64,000 nucleotides of DNA, taken from contig NZ_FMZD01000001.1 in assembly GCF_900101525.1 (NCBI RefSeq), positions 165,027 through 229,026 on the forward strand, given 5' to 3'. Under the pieces are notes generated by a model. The model saw only the letters and a program-made list of their open reading frames with translations, ran no database searches and was not told the origin of the DNA. Of this stretch, positions 26,534 through 34,277 are shown piece after piece. The first letter of the stretch is position 1; every line of letters begins with the position of its first letter. A program made the translations under genes and the position numbers. The stretch is from Marinilactibacillus psychrotolerans (GTDB taxonomy: Bacteria; Bacillota; Bacilli; Lactobacillales; Carnobacteriaceae_A).

Positions 26534-26968
26534 ATGACAGACACTATTTTTGCCAAGATTGTTTCTGGAGAAATACCAGCAAGAAAAATATATGAGAATG
26601 AACATGTTATTGCAATCATGGACTTATCTCAAGTAACTAAAGGGCATACTTTGGTTATTACAAAAAAACCAGTTCGTAACATATTCGATTATGACGAAGA
26701 ATTAGCATCGAATGTTTTTGCTGTAATTCCCAAGATTGCAAAAGCTATAAAGAAGCATAATCCCGATGTTAAAGGATTAAATATTTTAATGAATAATGAA
26801 GCAGTTGCATCTCAGACTATCTTTCATAGTCATATCCATTTACTTCCCCGTTATGGAGAGAATGATGGATTCGGACTAAAATGGGAAGATCATTCAAATG
26901 AATATACACCAGAAGAACTAGATAGAATAAAAGAAAAATTAATAAAATCACTGGAGGGCTTAAAATGA
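26534..26968 (+). CDS. hit: HIT-family protein Hit
   Basis: A histidine-triad nucleotide hydrolase/transferase of 144 residues, acting on adenosine nucleotide adducts. The signature HSHIHLLPR (about residues 97-105) carries the catalytic histidine triad, and the N terminus TIFAKIVSGEIPARKIYE is typical. A GGAGG site lies close to the ATG, with a TATAAT about 40 bp upstream (26498-26503). It overlaps the next gene by four bases (ATGA). Orientation away from ecsA matches the B. subtilis arrangement. Confidence 0.95.
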   Translation: MTDTIFAKIVSGEIPARKIYENEHVIAIMDLSQVTKGHTLVITKKPVRNIFDYDEELASNVFAVIPKIAKAIKKHNPDVKGLNILMNNEAVASQTIFHSHIHLLPRYGENDGFGLKWEDHSNEYTPEELDRIKEKLIKSLEGLK

Positions 26969-27324
26969 AACATTTTCTATTAGGTACACTAAGTGGCGTG
27001 GTATTGGGTGGCGTATACGGCTTATTGAAAACACCTAGAACAGGAAAAGAAAATCAAGATATGCTAAAAAACTATATTGATGATACAACAAATCATGTAA
27101 AAGATGTAAACGAAAAAGTAGGAGATCTGAAGATTGCTATTCAAAATTTAACTGATGAAGGAATGAAGTTACAGACTGAGTTTATGACGGATATTCAAAA
27201 TCTTTCTAACGAATATCTATATGAAGCACAACCTAGGGTAGAGAGAATCAAGCGAAAAGCAGATAAAATCAATAAAGATATTGAAGTGGCTACAGTTAAT
27301 ATTAAAAGCACCACAACTAAATAA
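26965..27324 (+). CDS. yhaH: YhaH/YtxH-like membrane-anchored protein
   Basis: The 119-residue protein has one N-terminal hydrophobic segment (FLLGTLSGVVLGGVYGLL, residues 4-21) followed by KTPRTGKE, the YtxH-type arrangement. A long charged helical region (about 40-115), probably coiled coil, completes it. It overlaps hit by 4 bp and ends at a perfect bidirectional terminator. Similar proteins sit beside hit in bacilli (YhaH). Function is not established. Confidence 0.85.
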   Translation: MKHFLLGTLSGVVLGGVYGLLKTPRTGKENQDMLKNYIDDTTNHVKDVNEKVGDLKIAIQNLTDEGMKLQTEFMTDIQNLSNEYLYEAQPRVERIKRKADKINKDIEVATVNIKSTTTK

Positions 27325-27371
27325 ATAAACAGAGAGTGTTCAGGAATATTCCTGAACACTCTCTGTTTATT
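27324..27371. terminator. bidirectional terminator between yhaH and prsA
   Basis: A perfect 48-bp palindrome (24-bp arms, AATAAACAGAGAGTG... and its complement) between convergent genes. It is the longest perfect hairpin seen in the window. Confidence 0.92.
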
Positions 27372-27387
27372 ATTATAAAATTTATGG

Positions 27388-28410
27388 TTATTCAGCGTCT
27401 TCTTCTGTGCTATCTTCTTTACTTTCATCAGAATTCTTATCTTCTGTATCTGATGTGTCTTTATCTTCCGTATCTGCTGCATCTTTATCTTCTGTCGTTC
27501 CATCTTCAGCAGGTGCTTCTGTTTCTTCTGGTTTCATATATGCACTCATTGCACCTTTTAAGTCATCATCAGCAATCTGTACATTGGCATCCTCTACTAA
27601 TTTAGAAATCACTTCTAAAATATAATTTTGATCAGCCATTTTCTCTTCAACTAATGTATCGATAACATTATCCCGTTCATCTTCAAGTGATCCTTTTTCC
27701 CCAGCTTTAATCAGTTTGATTACATGATAACCATAATCAGATTTCACGGGTTCTTGGGTAATATCCCCTTCGTTTTCTAAAGCATTAGCAGCTTCTTCGA
27801 ACTCAGGAACAGTTTTCCCAGGAACTAGATCCATTTCACCATTATCAGGGACTGTGGCAGTATCAGTAGAATATTCTTTAACTAACTCTCCAAAATCAGC
27901 ACCATCATTCAACTGTTTAATGATATCTTTAGCAGTCGCTTCATCTTCAACTAAAATATGTGCTACTCTACTTCCAGCAGTATAATCATCATAAGCTTTT
28001 TGGATTTCTTCATCAGAAAAGTCAGCATGTTCTTTTACTGCTGTTTCTACGAGAAGAGATGTACGAATTGTTTTTTTCAGATCTTCTACGCTCATACCTT
28101 GGGCTTTGATCATTTCCTCAAAAGCTTCAGTTCCTCCGTATTGCTCAGCTTCAACCTCAAACTCCGCATCAACATCTTTTTCAGTTACTTGATCGCCATA
28201 AGCATTTTCTAAAACATCTTCTAACAACATTTGTTGAAGAACTTGTTCACCAAAAGTTTGTCCAGTTTGAGTCTTTTCAGTTTTCATGCGTTCATAAAAT
28301 TCATCTTGTCTAATTCTACCATTTTCAGTAGAAGCAACTTCAGGGCTACTAGAACAACTTGCCAATAATAATCCAGAACAAGCCATTGTAGCAATTAACC
28401 ATTTTTTCAT
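27388..28410 (-). CDS. prsA: PrsA-type foldase lipoprotein (parvulin PPIase)
   Basis: A membrane-anchored extracytoplasmic foldase that helps secreted proteins and PBPs fold. Signal peptide and lipobox LLLASC place the lipid on Cys19. An N-terminal SurA-like region (about 25-135) is followed by the parvulin domain (RVAHILVEDE... to IKLIKAGE, about 139-235). The last 35 residues are almost wholly Asp/Glu/Ser/Thr/Lys, with three TEDK-led octapeptides in tandem (306-329). The length (340) exceeds many PrsA proteins because of that tail. It heads its own unit next to yhaM. Two direct repeats lie upstream (28515-28543). Confidence 0.94.
   Translation of the reverse strand: MKKWLIATMACSGLLLASCSSSPEVASTENGRIRQDEFYERMKTEKTQTGQTFGEQVLQQMLLEDVLENAYGDQVTEKDVDAEFEVEAEQYGGTEAFEEMIKAQGMSVEDLKKTIRTSLLVETAVKEHADFSDEEIQKAYDDYTAGSRVAHILVEDEATAKDIIKQLNDGADFGELVKEYSTDTATVPDNGEMDLVPGKTVPEFEEAANALENEGDITQEPVKSDYGYHVIKLIKAGEKGSLEDERDNVIDTLVEEKMADQNYILEVISKLVEDANVQIADDDLKGAMSAYMKPEETEAPAEDGTTEDKDAADTEDKDTSDTEDKNSDESKEDSTEEDAE
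27424..27495 (-). repeat. 24-bp tandem repeat in the prsA tail
   Basis: Three imperfect 24-bp units encode TEDKDAAD, TEDKDTSD and TEDKNSDE at residues 306-329 of PrsA. Confidence 0.8.
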
Positions 28411-28514
28411 ATATTACTTACACATCCTACTTCATTAAGTTTTATTATCAAAAGTCAACAATTCATCTAACCAATCAGACATATTTCTGATATTGATTTA
28501 TCATTTACTTATTG

Positions 28515-28543
28515 ATATACCATACTTTGAATAATATACCATA
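28515..28543. repeat. direct repeats upstream of prsA
   Basis: ATATACCATA occurs at 28515-28524 and 28534-28543, a 19-bp period, about 105-135 bp before the prsA ATG. The spacing would suit a dimeric regulator binding one face of DNA, but no regulator can be named. Confidence 0.5.
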
Positions 28544-28663
28544 GCATTGACTAATTTTAAACCTTCCACACCATTTAAACAGCAACTTTCATTAAAAGAA
28601 CAAGAAAATCTACATAAAGGTTTAAAAATTGAATATTTCAAGAAGAAAATACGATTAAAATTA

Positions 28664-29623
28664 TTATAAAGACTGATCTGTTAAGTTAGATTTATAAAAT
28701 GAACGATTTTCCATAGCCCATATACGATCTGAAAATGATCCTTTCTCTGTTTTATTCATAGCTGACTGCATCATATTAAGTCGAGCGTCAATCTGATCAA
28801 TATAATATAATACTTCTGCTTCCGGTACTTGAGGACGGACCGGAGAACCATATTCAAACTCCCCGTGGTGAGCTAGTACCATATGTTTGAGTAAAATAAC
28901 ATCTTCATTGCTTTCATCGATTTTCAGTTGTTGGCAAGCTTTAGAGATTTCTTCATGAACAATTACAATATGGCCAATCAATTTTCCTTCTAAAGTATAT
29001 TCTGTTGCCGTAGGTCCGGTAAGTTCAACAACTTTTCCAATATCATGTAAAATCAGCCCGGAAAATAACAAAGACTGATCTAAAAAATTATACTGTTCTG
29101 TAATGGATCTCGCAATCCCAAGCATAGAGATTGTATGAAATGCCAAACCGCCCATAAAAGCATGATGATTTGTTTTTGCAGCCGGACTTTGAAAGAAATC
29201 TTTCTGATATTTATTCATAATATGTCTAACAATACGATTCATATTCGCATTCGTAATATCAAAAATCGTTTTATTGAATTGCTCAATCATTTTTTCTTTC
29301 TTTATAGGGGCTCTTTCTACATATAGTTCCGGATTTGCTGGTTCTCCTTCTTTTAATAATCGAATGGAATTAATTCTCAGCTGTGGACTGCCTTTATACT
29401 CTTCTCTTTTTCCCCCAACCTTTACAACTGTACCTGCTCTAAATTTTTTAATATCTTCATCAGATGCATCCCAAAAATTTGCAGACATTTCTCCACTCGT
29501 ATCTTGAAAAGTAAATGCTAGATAAGGTTTCCCGTTTCTCGTCGTTTTTTCTTCAGCAGATTTTATCAGCAAAAAAATATTGACTATTTCATCCATATGA
29601 TATTCATATAATTTTTTCTCCAT
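28664..29623 (-). CDS. yhaM: 3'-5' exoribonuclease YhaM
   Basis: YhaM is a 3'-5' exonuclease acting on RNA, with some DNA activity reported in the family. The 319-residue protein has an N-terminal OB fold (about residues 12-95; ETTRNGKPYLAFTFQDTSGEM) and a C-terminal HD domain with H...HDIGKV (about 190-195), ending in NRSFYKSNL. It lies 32 bp after yhaN and belongs to the yhaO-yhaN-yhaM set, which suggests joint nucleic-acid processing. Confidence 0.94.
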   Translation of the reverse strand: MEKKLYEYHMDEIVNIFLLIKSAEEKTTRNGKPYLAFTFQDTSGEMSANFWDASDEDIKKFRAGTVVKVGGKREEYKGSPQLRINSIRLLKEGEPANPELYVERAPIKKEKMIEQFNKTIFDITNANMNRIVRHIMNKYQKDFFQSPAAKTNHHAFMGGLAFHTISMLGIARSITEQYNFLDQSLLFSGLILHDIGKVVELTGPTATEYTLEGKLIGHIVIVHEEISKACQQLKIDESNEDVILLKHMVLAHHGEFEYGSPVRPQVPEAEVLYYIDQIDARLNMMQSAMNKTEKGSFSDRIWAMENRSFYKSNLTDQSL

Positions 29624-29655
29624 CCTACTCTTCCTTTCTTGATTTGTGATTTTTA

Positions 29656-32460
29656 CTATAATTCATTTGTTAAGAATGTTATCTGGTTTTCTTCTAAATT
29701 TTTATAAGATGTGCTGTCAAATGAAAAATAAATTACTTGTGTTTTTTTACTGATTTCTTTCAGTAACTGGTACATCCTGGCTCTTCTATTTCTGTCCAGA
29801 TTGACGAATCCGTCATCTATTAGAAGCGGCATTCGAATAGTATCTTGTATATTTGCTATAAACGCTAAACGTAACGCAACGTATAGCGGTTCGGCCGTCC
29901 CCCTAGATAATTCTTCTGCTTTTAAATAATTACCGTCTTGTGTTAGAACCCATACGGTTTCGTTATTAATAACAATTTTTTTATAAGCATCATTTGTCAG
30001 GTAGGTGAAATACCGTTCAGCATCCTTTATGGTTTCTGGAAAACGGTCTTTTCTTGCATATTTTAATGTTCTTTCGATCATATAAGAAGCCAGACGTTTT
30101 GAAATCCATTTATTCACTAATTCTTGCAGAAGACTTTTTTCATTCTCAAATTCTTGTAGTAAAGCTGTATACTCTCCCCCCTCTTCTAGTTTTTTTATAT
30201 TTATTTCTAATTTAATTTTTTGTTCTGTTTGCATTTTAATTTTTTCTTTGATTTTGTTAATTTCTTCTTGCAACTGCACTCTATTATTTTCTATTTCTTC
30301 CTTTGAAAATGCAAAGTTTTCTACTGATTCTGCCGGAATTTGCTCTTTAAGGATCTTTAATCTTTCTTCCTTCTCATTCTTTTGCTTCAATATACCATAT
30401 AAATGCCTGAAAACGTCCTCTGAATCTGCTCCAGCTTCTTGTAACAAGTTTTGCTTTTTAACGAGGTATTCTTTTTCGGTTTCAAATAACTGATTCAGTG
30501 CCCTTCTTACTTCTTGGCTTTCGATTACATATTCTTGTAAGTGATTTTTTTCTTCTTTTACCTTGCTATAATAATTTTTAAATCGATTTACTTTTTGCTC
30601 TGGAGTATCATCTTCAGAAAATAAATTTCCCATTTTTTTAAATGGCTCCATTTTTAAAAGAATATCCTTTTCTAATTCAAGAGCAGCTTTACGTAATCTT
30701 CGCAGTTCATTTCCCTGTTCTCTCAATACGATCATTTTGTCTTCATGTTTTAAAGCATCTATTAATTCAATAGACGTATTTATGTGTTTATATTTTTTGA
30801 AATTTATCCATTGCTCCAATATATTATTTTCTCTATGATATAAGATATCTCTTTCCTTTTGATTAGACCGTTTTTCTTCTTCAAGTTTATCAATATTAAA
30901 AAGATATTGTCGCCATTGCCTACGCATTTCTTTCTGTTCTATATACTCTTCATATGTTGAAAAGTCTTGATTTTTTTTCTGGTTTCTATTTTTCTTAAGT
31001 AAGGAACTAATTAGACTTCCAACTATAATAAATACGAATCCAAAACTGGCCCAAGGCATAAATAAGTTTAACATAGCCGTAACTAATACTCCTATTATAG
31101 AAGCACTTATAAAAATGATTTCTAAAGTTGTAGTCGGCTTATTTTGTTGATTATTTTTTATTTCATCATGATACTCTTCTTCTTTTCGGAATTTTTCATT
31201 TGACCATAGTGTTTTTTCAAGCTGGTCAATATTTTCTTCTAAAGATTCTTTTTTATATTCTACTTGGAACTGTGCTTCTTTTAATGTTGTTAACATTTGC
31301 TTTACTTCATTATATTCAACTCGCCATTGGTCCACTTGATTCCGTTCAGCAACTGATAGAGCTACTGATAGTTCTTCATTGCTTTCTAATCCCTCTTGTA
31401 CTTTATTCTTAATAATATTTTGCTGTAATCGATCTGCTTCTTTATCAATAAACATTTTTTCTCTAATCATGTCGCTAATAGATTCTAATTGGATAGCTAA
31501 AAAATCTATATTTTTTTCATTCTCTTGATACATTATCAATTCTTTAGAAGGTTCATATTCTTTTTGGAACTCTTTCAATGTGCCTTGAAGTTTCAGAATT
31601 TCTTTTCTTATTTCTTCAATCTGTTTATTTAAATGATTTAACTCATATAGACCATTTTCTGATAGACCAGACGTGTTTAATTGCTCAATATCTTTTTCCA
31701 GCTGACTTATCTCTAAAATGCTTTCCCAATTCTGTTCTACTTGACGAAGACTCTCTATTTGTTTTTGAAAAGTACGCTTATCGATCTCACTCTTATCTAT
31801 TTCTCTTGAAATATTTTCCACTTTTTGTAGTAAATCTAAATACTGAGTATTTTTACTTTTAGCCTCTTCCATAGAAGCTTTCTTAGCTTCTATTTTTTTT
31901 AGAGCCTGGTTTATCTCAGGAATACGCCCCGTAGGTTTATATAACTGATTAGCTTGTTGTTTGAGTTGATCTGATCGTTTTAAAAACTGTTCAGTCCCTA
32001 ATGCCCCTGCACTTAAAAAATATCTGCTCAATTGATCTTTTGTCATTTCTTCTACTTGCTCAATACCTTTCAAGTGAAAAGAAAAAACGGACTGATATAA
32101 ATTGCGGTCAATGCCATAAATAATCTTATGTAAAAGATCATCAGACCCTGTTGATCCATCTGCCAACAAAACTTTGACATCTCCCGTCGACTTACCTTGC
32201 ACTCTTTCAATACTAACTATTCCAAATCTTTCATCATCAATGATGAGTTTTCCACCATAACGACTACTATCTTTTGGTTCGTATCTTAATAAAGCACTAT
32301 GACGAGTAGGAAATCCAAATAAGATACTATGAATAAAGGACATTAAAGTTGATTTCCCAGCTTCATTTTCCCCATAAATCACATGGTATTCTGGAGAAAA
32401 ATCAAAAGTTTTGTCTATCCATTTTCCATAACCATAGATCGTTAAGGTTTTAATCCTCAC
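29656..32460 (-). CDS. yhaN: YhaN-like SMC/Rad50-type ATPase
   Basis: The 934-residue ATPase resembles SbcC/Rad50. N-terminal Walker A is GENEAGKST (about residues 32-40). Two long coiled-coil stretches (about 170-410 and 480-800) surround a hydrophobic double segment (about 440-485, ISASIIGVLVTAML... and FGFVFIIVGSLISSLL) that could insert in the membrane. The C terminus has the ABC-like signature LSRGTAEPLY and Walker B LLIDDGFVNLD. It starts with GTG, overlapping yhaO by 11 bp. With YhaO it probably forms a Mre11/Rad50-like nuclease complex. The internal membrane pair in place of a zinc hook is a known YhaN feature. Confidence 0.9.
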   Translation of the reverse strand: MRIKTLTIYGYGKWIDKTFDFSPEYHVIYGENEAGKSTLMSFIHSILFGFPTRHSALLRYEPKDSSRYGGKLIIDDERFGIVSIERVQGKSTGDVKVLLADGSTGSDDLLHKIIYGIDRNLYQSVFSFHLKGIEQVEEMTKDQLSRYFLSAGALGTEQFLKRSDQLKQQANQLYKPTGRIPEINQALKKIEAKKASMEEAKSKNTQYLDLLQKVENISREIDKSEIDKRTFQKQIESLRQVEQNWESILEISQLEKDIEQLNTSGLSENGLYELNHLNKQIEEIRKEILKLQGTLKEFQKEYEPSKELIMYQENEKNIDFLAIQLESISDMIREKMFIDKEADRLQQNIIKNKVQEGLESNEELSVALSVAERNQVDQWRVEYNEVKQMLTTLKEAQFQVEYKKESLEENIDQLEKTLWSNEKFRKEEEYHDEIKNNQQNKPTTTLEIIFISASIIGVLVTAMLNLFMPWASFGFVFIIVGSLISSLLKKNRNQKKNQDFSTYEEYIEQKEMRRQWRQYLFNIDKLEEEKRSNQKERDILYHRENNILEQWINFKKYKHINTSIELIDALKHEDKMIVLREQGNELRRLRKAALELEKDILLKMEPFKKMGNLFSEDDTPEQKVNRFKNYYSKVKEEKNHLQEYVIESQEVRRALNQLFETEKEYLVKKQNLLQEAGADSEDVFRHLYGILKQKNEKEERLKILKEQIPAESVENFAFSKEEIENNRVQLQEEINKIKEKIKMQTEQKIKLEINIKKLEEGGEYTALLQEFENEKSLLQELVNKWISKRLASYMIERTLKYARKDRFPETIKDAERYFTYLTNDAYKKIVINNETVWVLTQDGNYLKAEELSRGTAEPLYVALRLAFIANIQDTIRMPLLIDDGFVNLDRNRRARMYQLLKEISKKTQVIYFSFDSTSYKNLEENQITFLTNEL

Positions 32461-33694
32461 TGTTCTCTACCCCTTTAGTATCTGAAATCATCTGTAATTC
32501 TAAAATTGCTCTTTTTATCATTTCTTCCCTATAAAACTCCGATCTTTCCTGCATCATATATGCAGATTTAGATTGCTCAAAAAAGTCTGCCGTTAATTCA
32601 TTGAAAACTTTGTCATTTGATACTTCAGTGAGTACTTTTTCCCAAGCGTCTGGAAATAAAGTGTTCATATCTAGTCCTTTTTCTTGATCAGCTATTGGTG
32701 TGACTTTATACTCTGTTATCCAAAGGAATTCTTTATCATTTAACCGTTGATGAATTTCGACAAACTGATTTTGATTTATCTTTTTAAGAAAAGATTCTGT
32801 GCTATCTTTAGAAACCAAAATTTCTAGAGAAACCAGGTAACTATATATGTCATTTATTATAGGTAAAGACGCTTGAATCAAATTATAATAAGCATCTACA
32901 GTTCTTATTTTTGTAGCATCTATATTAATTTTCTTCCATATGATAGGTGCGCTAGGAATAAATTGTATTTCTGGTGAAGCATGCGTGTTCAATTCAACTA
33001 ACAAGAATCCTTTTTCTTCTGTTTCTTTCTTATTTCTGCCCTGTAGATTTCCTGGATAATAGGCAGGTGGGAAATCAGAAACTTTCTCCCTTAAGTGAAT
33101 ATGACCTAATGCCCAGTAATCATATTTTTTCTTTCTTAACTCACTAACTGTAAAAGGTGCGTAATGAGCATGTTCACTTTTTTTGCCTTCTTGATATCCA
33201 TGCAGCAACCCTATGTGAAAATCCACTTGGTTATATCTTGTAGGATACTTATTGATCATTCTTTCTGTTATCCAGCGTTTATCATAACTGAACCCAGATA
33301 AAGCAATCACTTTACCTTCCTTAGTTACTAGGTTTACTGTTTCAACAGATGTGTTAAATATTGTAACGTTTGCTGGCAAAGAGATATGAAGCGTTTCATC
33401 TCCAGCAAAATCATGATTTCCATGAATAATATAGACCGGTATATTCTGTTTTTCAAGTCTCTCCATTTCTCGCTTAAATTGAACCTGAGCTTTTACACTT
33501 CTATCCTCTAAATCATAAATATCACCAGAAAATAAAACAAAATCTACTTGATTATGTATAGACGAATAAACCAAATTTGATAGTGACTGGAACGTAGATT
33601 GCTGAATAGATTTCATAATCTCTTCAGGTATATTCTTAAGACCTGAAAATGGACTATCTAAATGTAAATCTGCCGCATGTATAAATCTAACCAT
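32450..33694 (-). CDS. yhaO: YhaO-like metallophosphatase (SbcD/Mre11-type nuclease)
   Basis: A calcineurin-like phosphoesterase of 414 residues, presumed nuclease partner of YhaN. The five metal motifs are visible: HAADLHLDS (6-14), FSGDIYD (Asp), IHGNHDF (about 95-101), LLHGYQ and LGHIHLRE. The C-terminal 120 residues form the capping/partner-binding region. It overlaps yhaN by 11 bp, so the two proteins are likely made together. A role in double-strand-break or hairpin processing is inferred from the SbcCD/Mre11-Rad50 analogy. Confidence 0.92.
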   Translation of the reverse strand: MVRFIHAADLHLDSPFSGLKNIPEEIMKSIQQSTFQSLSNLVYSSIHNQVDFVLFSGDIYDLEDRSVKAQVQFKREMERLEKQNIPVYIIHGNHDFAGDETLHISLPANVTIFNTSVETVNLVTKEGKVIALSGFSYDKRWITERMINKYPTRYNQVDFHIGLLHGYQEGKKSEHAHYAPFTVSELRKKKYDYWALGHIHLREKVSDFPPAYYPGNLQGRNKKETEEKGFLLVELNTHASPEIQFIPSAPIIWKKINIDATKIRTVDAYYNLIQASLPIINDIYSYLVSLEILVSKDSTESFLKKINQNQFVEIHQRLNDKEFLWITEYKVTPIADQEKGLDMNTLFPDAWEKVLTEVSNDKVFNELTADFFEQSKSAYMMQERSEFYREEMIKRAILELQMISDTKGVENSED

Positions 33695-33747
33695 TCTTTT
33701 TCTCCCATCTCCAAACCTTGGGTACGTATGTTCTTTTTAAAATGAAT

Positions 33748-33780
33748 GAAAAGGACTCACTACTTCAGCAAGTCCTTTTC
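33748..33780 (-). terminator. hairpin after yheA
   Basis: Perfect 10-bp stem GAAAAGGACT/AGTCCTTTTC just past the yheA-like gene. The T-run beyond it on the minus strand is interrupted (ATTCATTTT), so termination may be partial. Confidence 0.6.
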
Positions 33781-33806
33781 ACGTGTAGCGTTATTTAAAA
33801 CGTATC

Positions 33807-34148
33807 TTACTGATATAACTCACGTACTGGTTTTAAAACAACTTGGTTAATATCATCGATCATTTGTCCAACTTGTTTTTCAGCCTCTAACAACCCTGAG
33901 ATTGTTTCATTCTGACCAATTTTCCCAGAAATTTCTTGTGCATGTTGTGCTTCTTCTTCAGTAATTTCTTGGCCACTCATTTGTTTTTGCTGTAACACTT
34001 GTTGAACACTTCTAAATTCTTCAAAAATCTTACTTGCTTCTTCATCTTTTTTTACTGCTGTGAATGCTTCTTGCAGTTTCACAAATTGTTCTGTTTCTCT
34101 AATTTCTTTCTCTAATTGATTAGCCGTGTCATAAATATTGACAGACAT
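33807..34148 (-). CDS. yheA: YlbF/YmcA-family protein (YheA-like)
   Basis: A 113-residue, all-helical, highly charged protein with the YlbF/YmcA pattern (ETEQFVKLQEAFTAVKKDEEASKIFEEFRSVQQVLQQKQMSG). Relatives YlbF, YmcA and YaaT form a complex influencing RNase Y, sporulation and competence in B. subtilis; YheA itself has no defined role I can cite. It lies upstream of yhaO, as yheA does in B. subtilis, so YheA is the likely orthologue. Confidence 0.85.
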   Translation of the reverse strand: MSVNIYDTANQLEKEIRETEQFVKLQEAFTAVKKDEEASKIFEEFRSVQQVLQQKQMSGQEITEEEAQHAQEISGKIGQNETISGLLEAEKQVGQMIDDINQVVLKPVRELYQ

Positions 34149-34277
34149 AGTCTCATCCCTTCATTTAGCTAGTGATTATTCACTAGTTACTTTATGATAC
34201 TAGTTTATCATGAATCCATATTCCTTACTAGTCTTAATCATTATCCTCTTAATACGCTTATTTCTACTATAAACTGG

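Noticed and set aside
27407..27625. + strand Ser-rich frame opposite the PrsA tail
   Set aside because: It arises from the repetitive acidic codons on the other strand.
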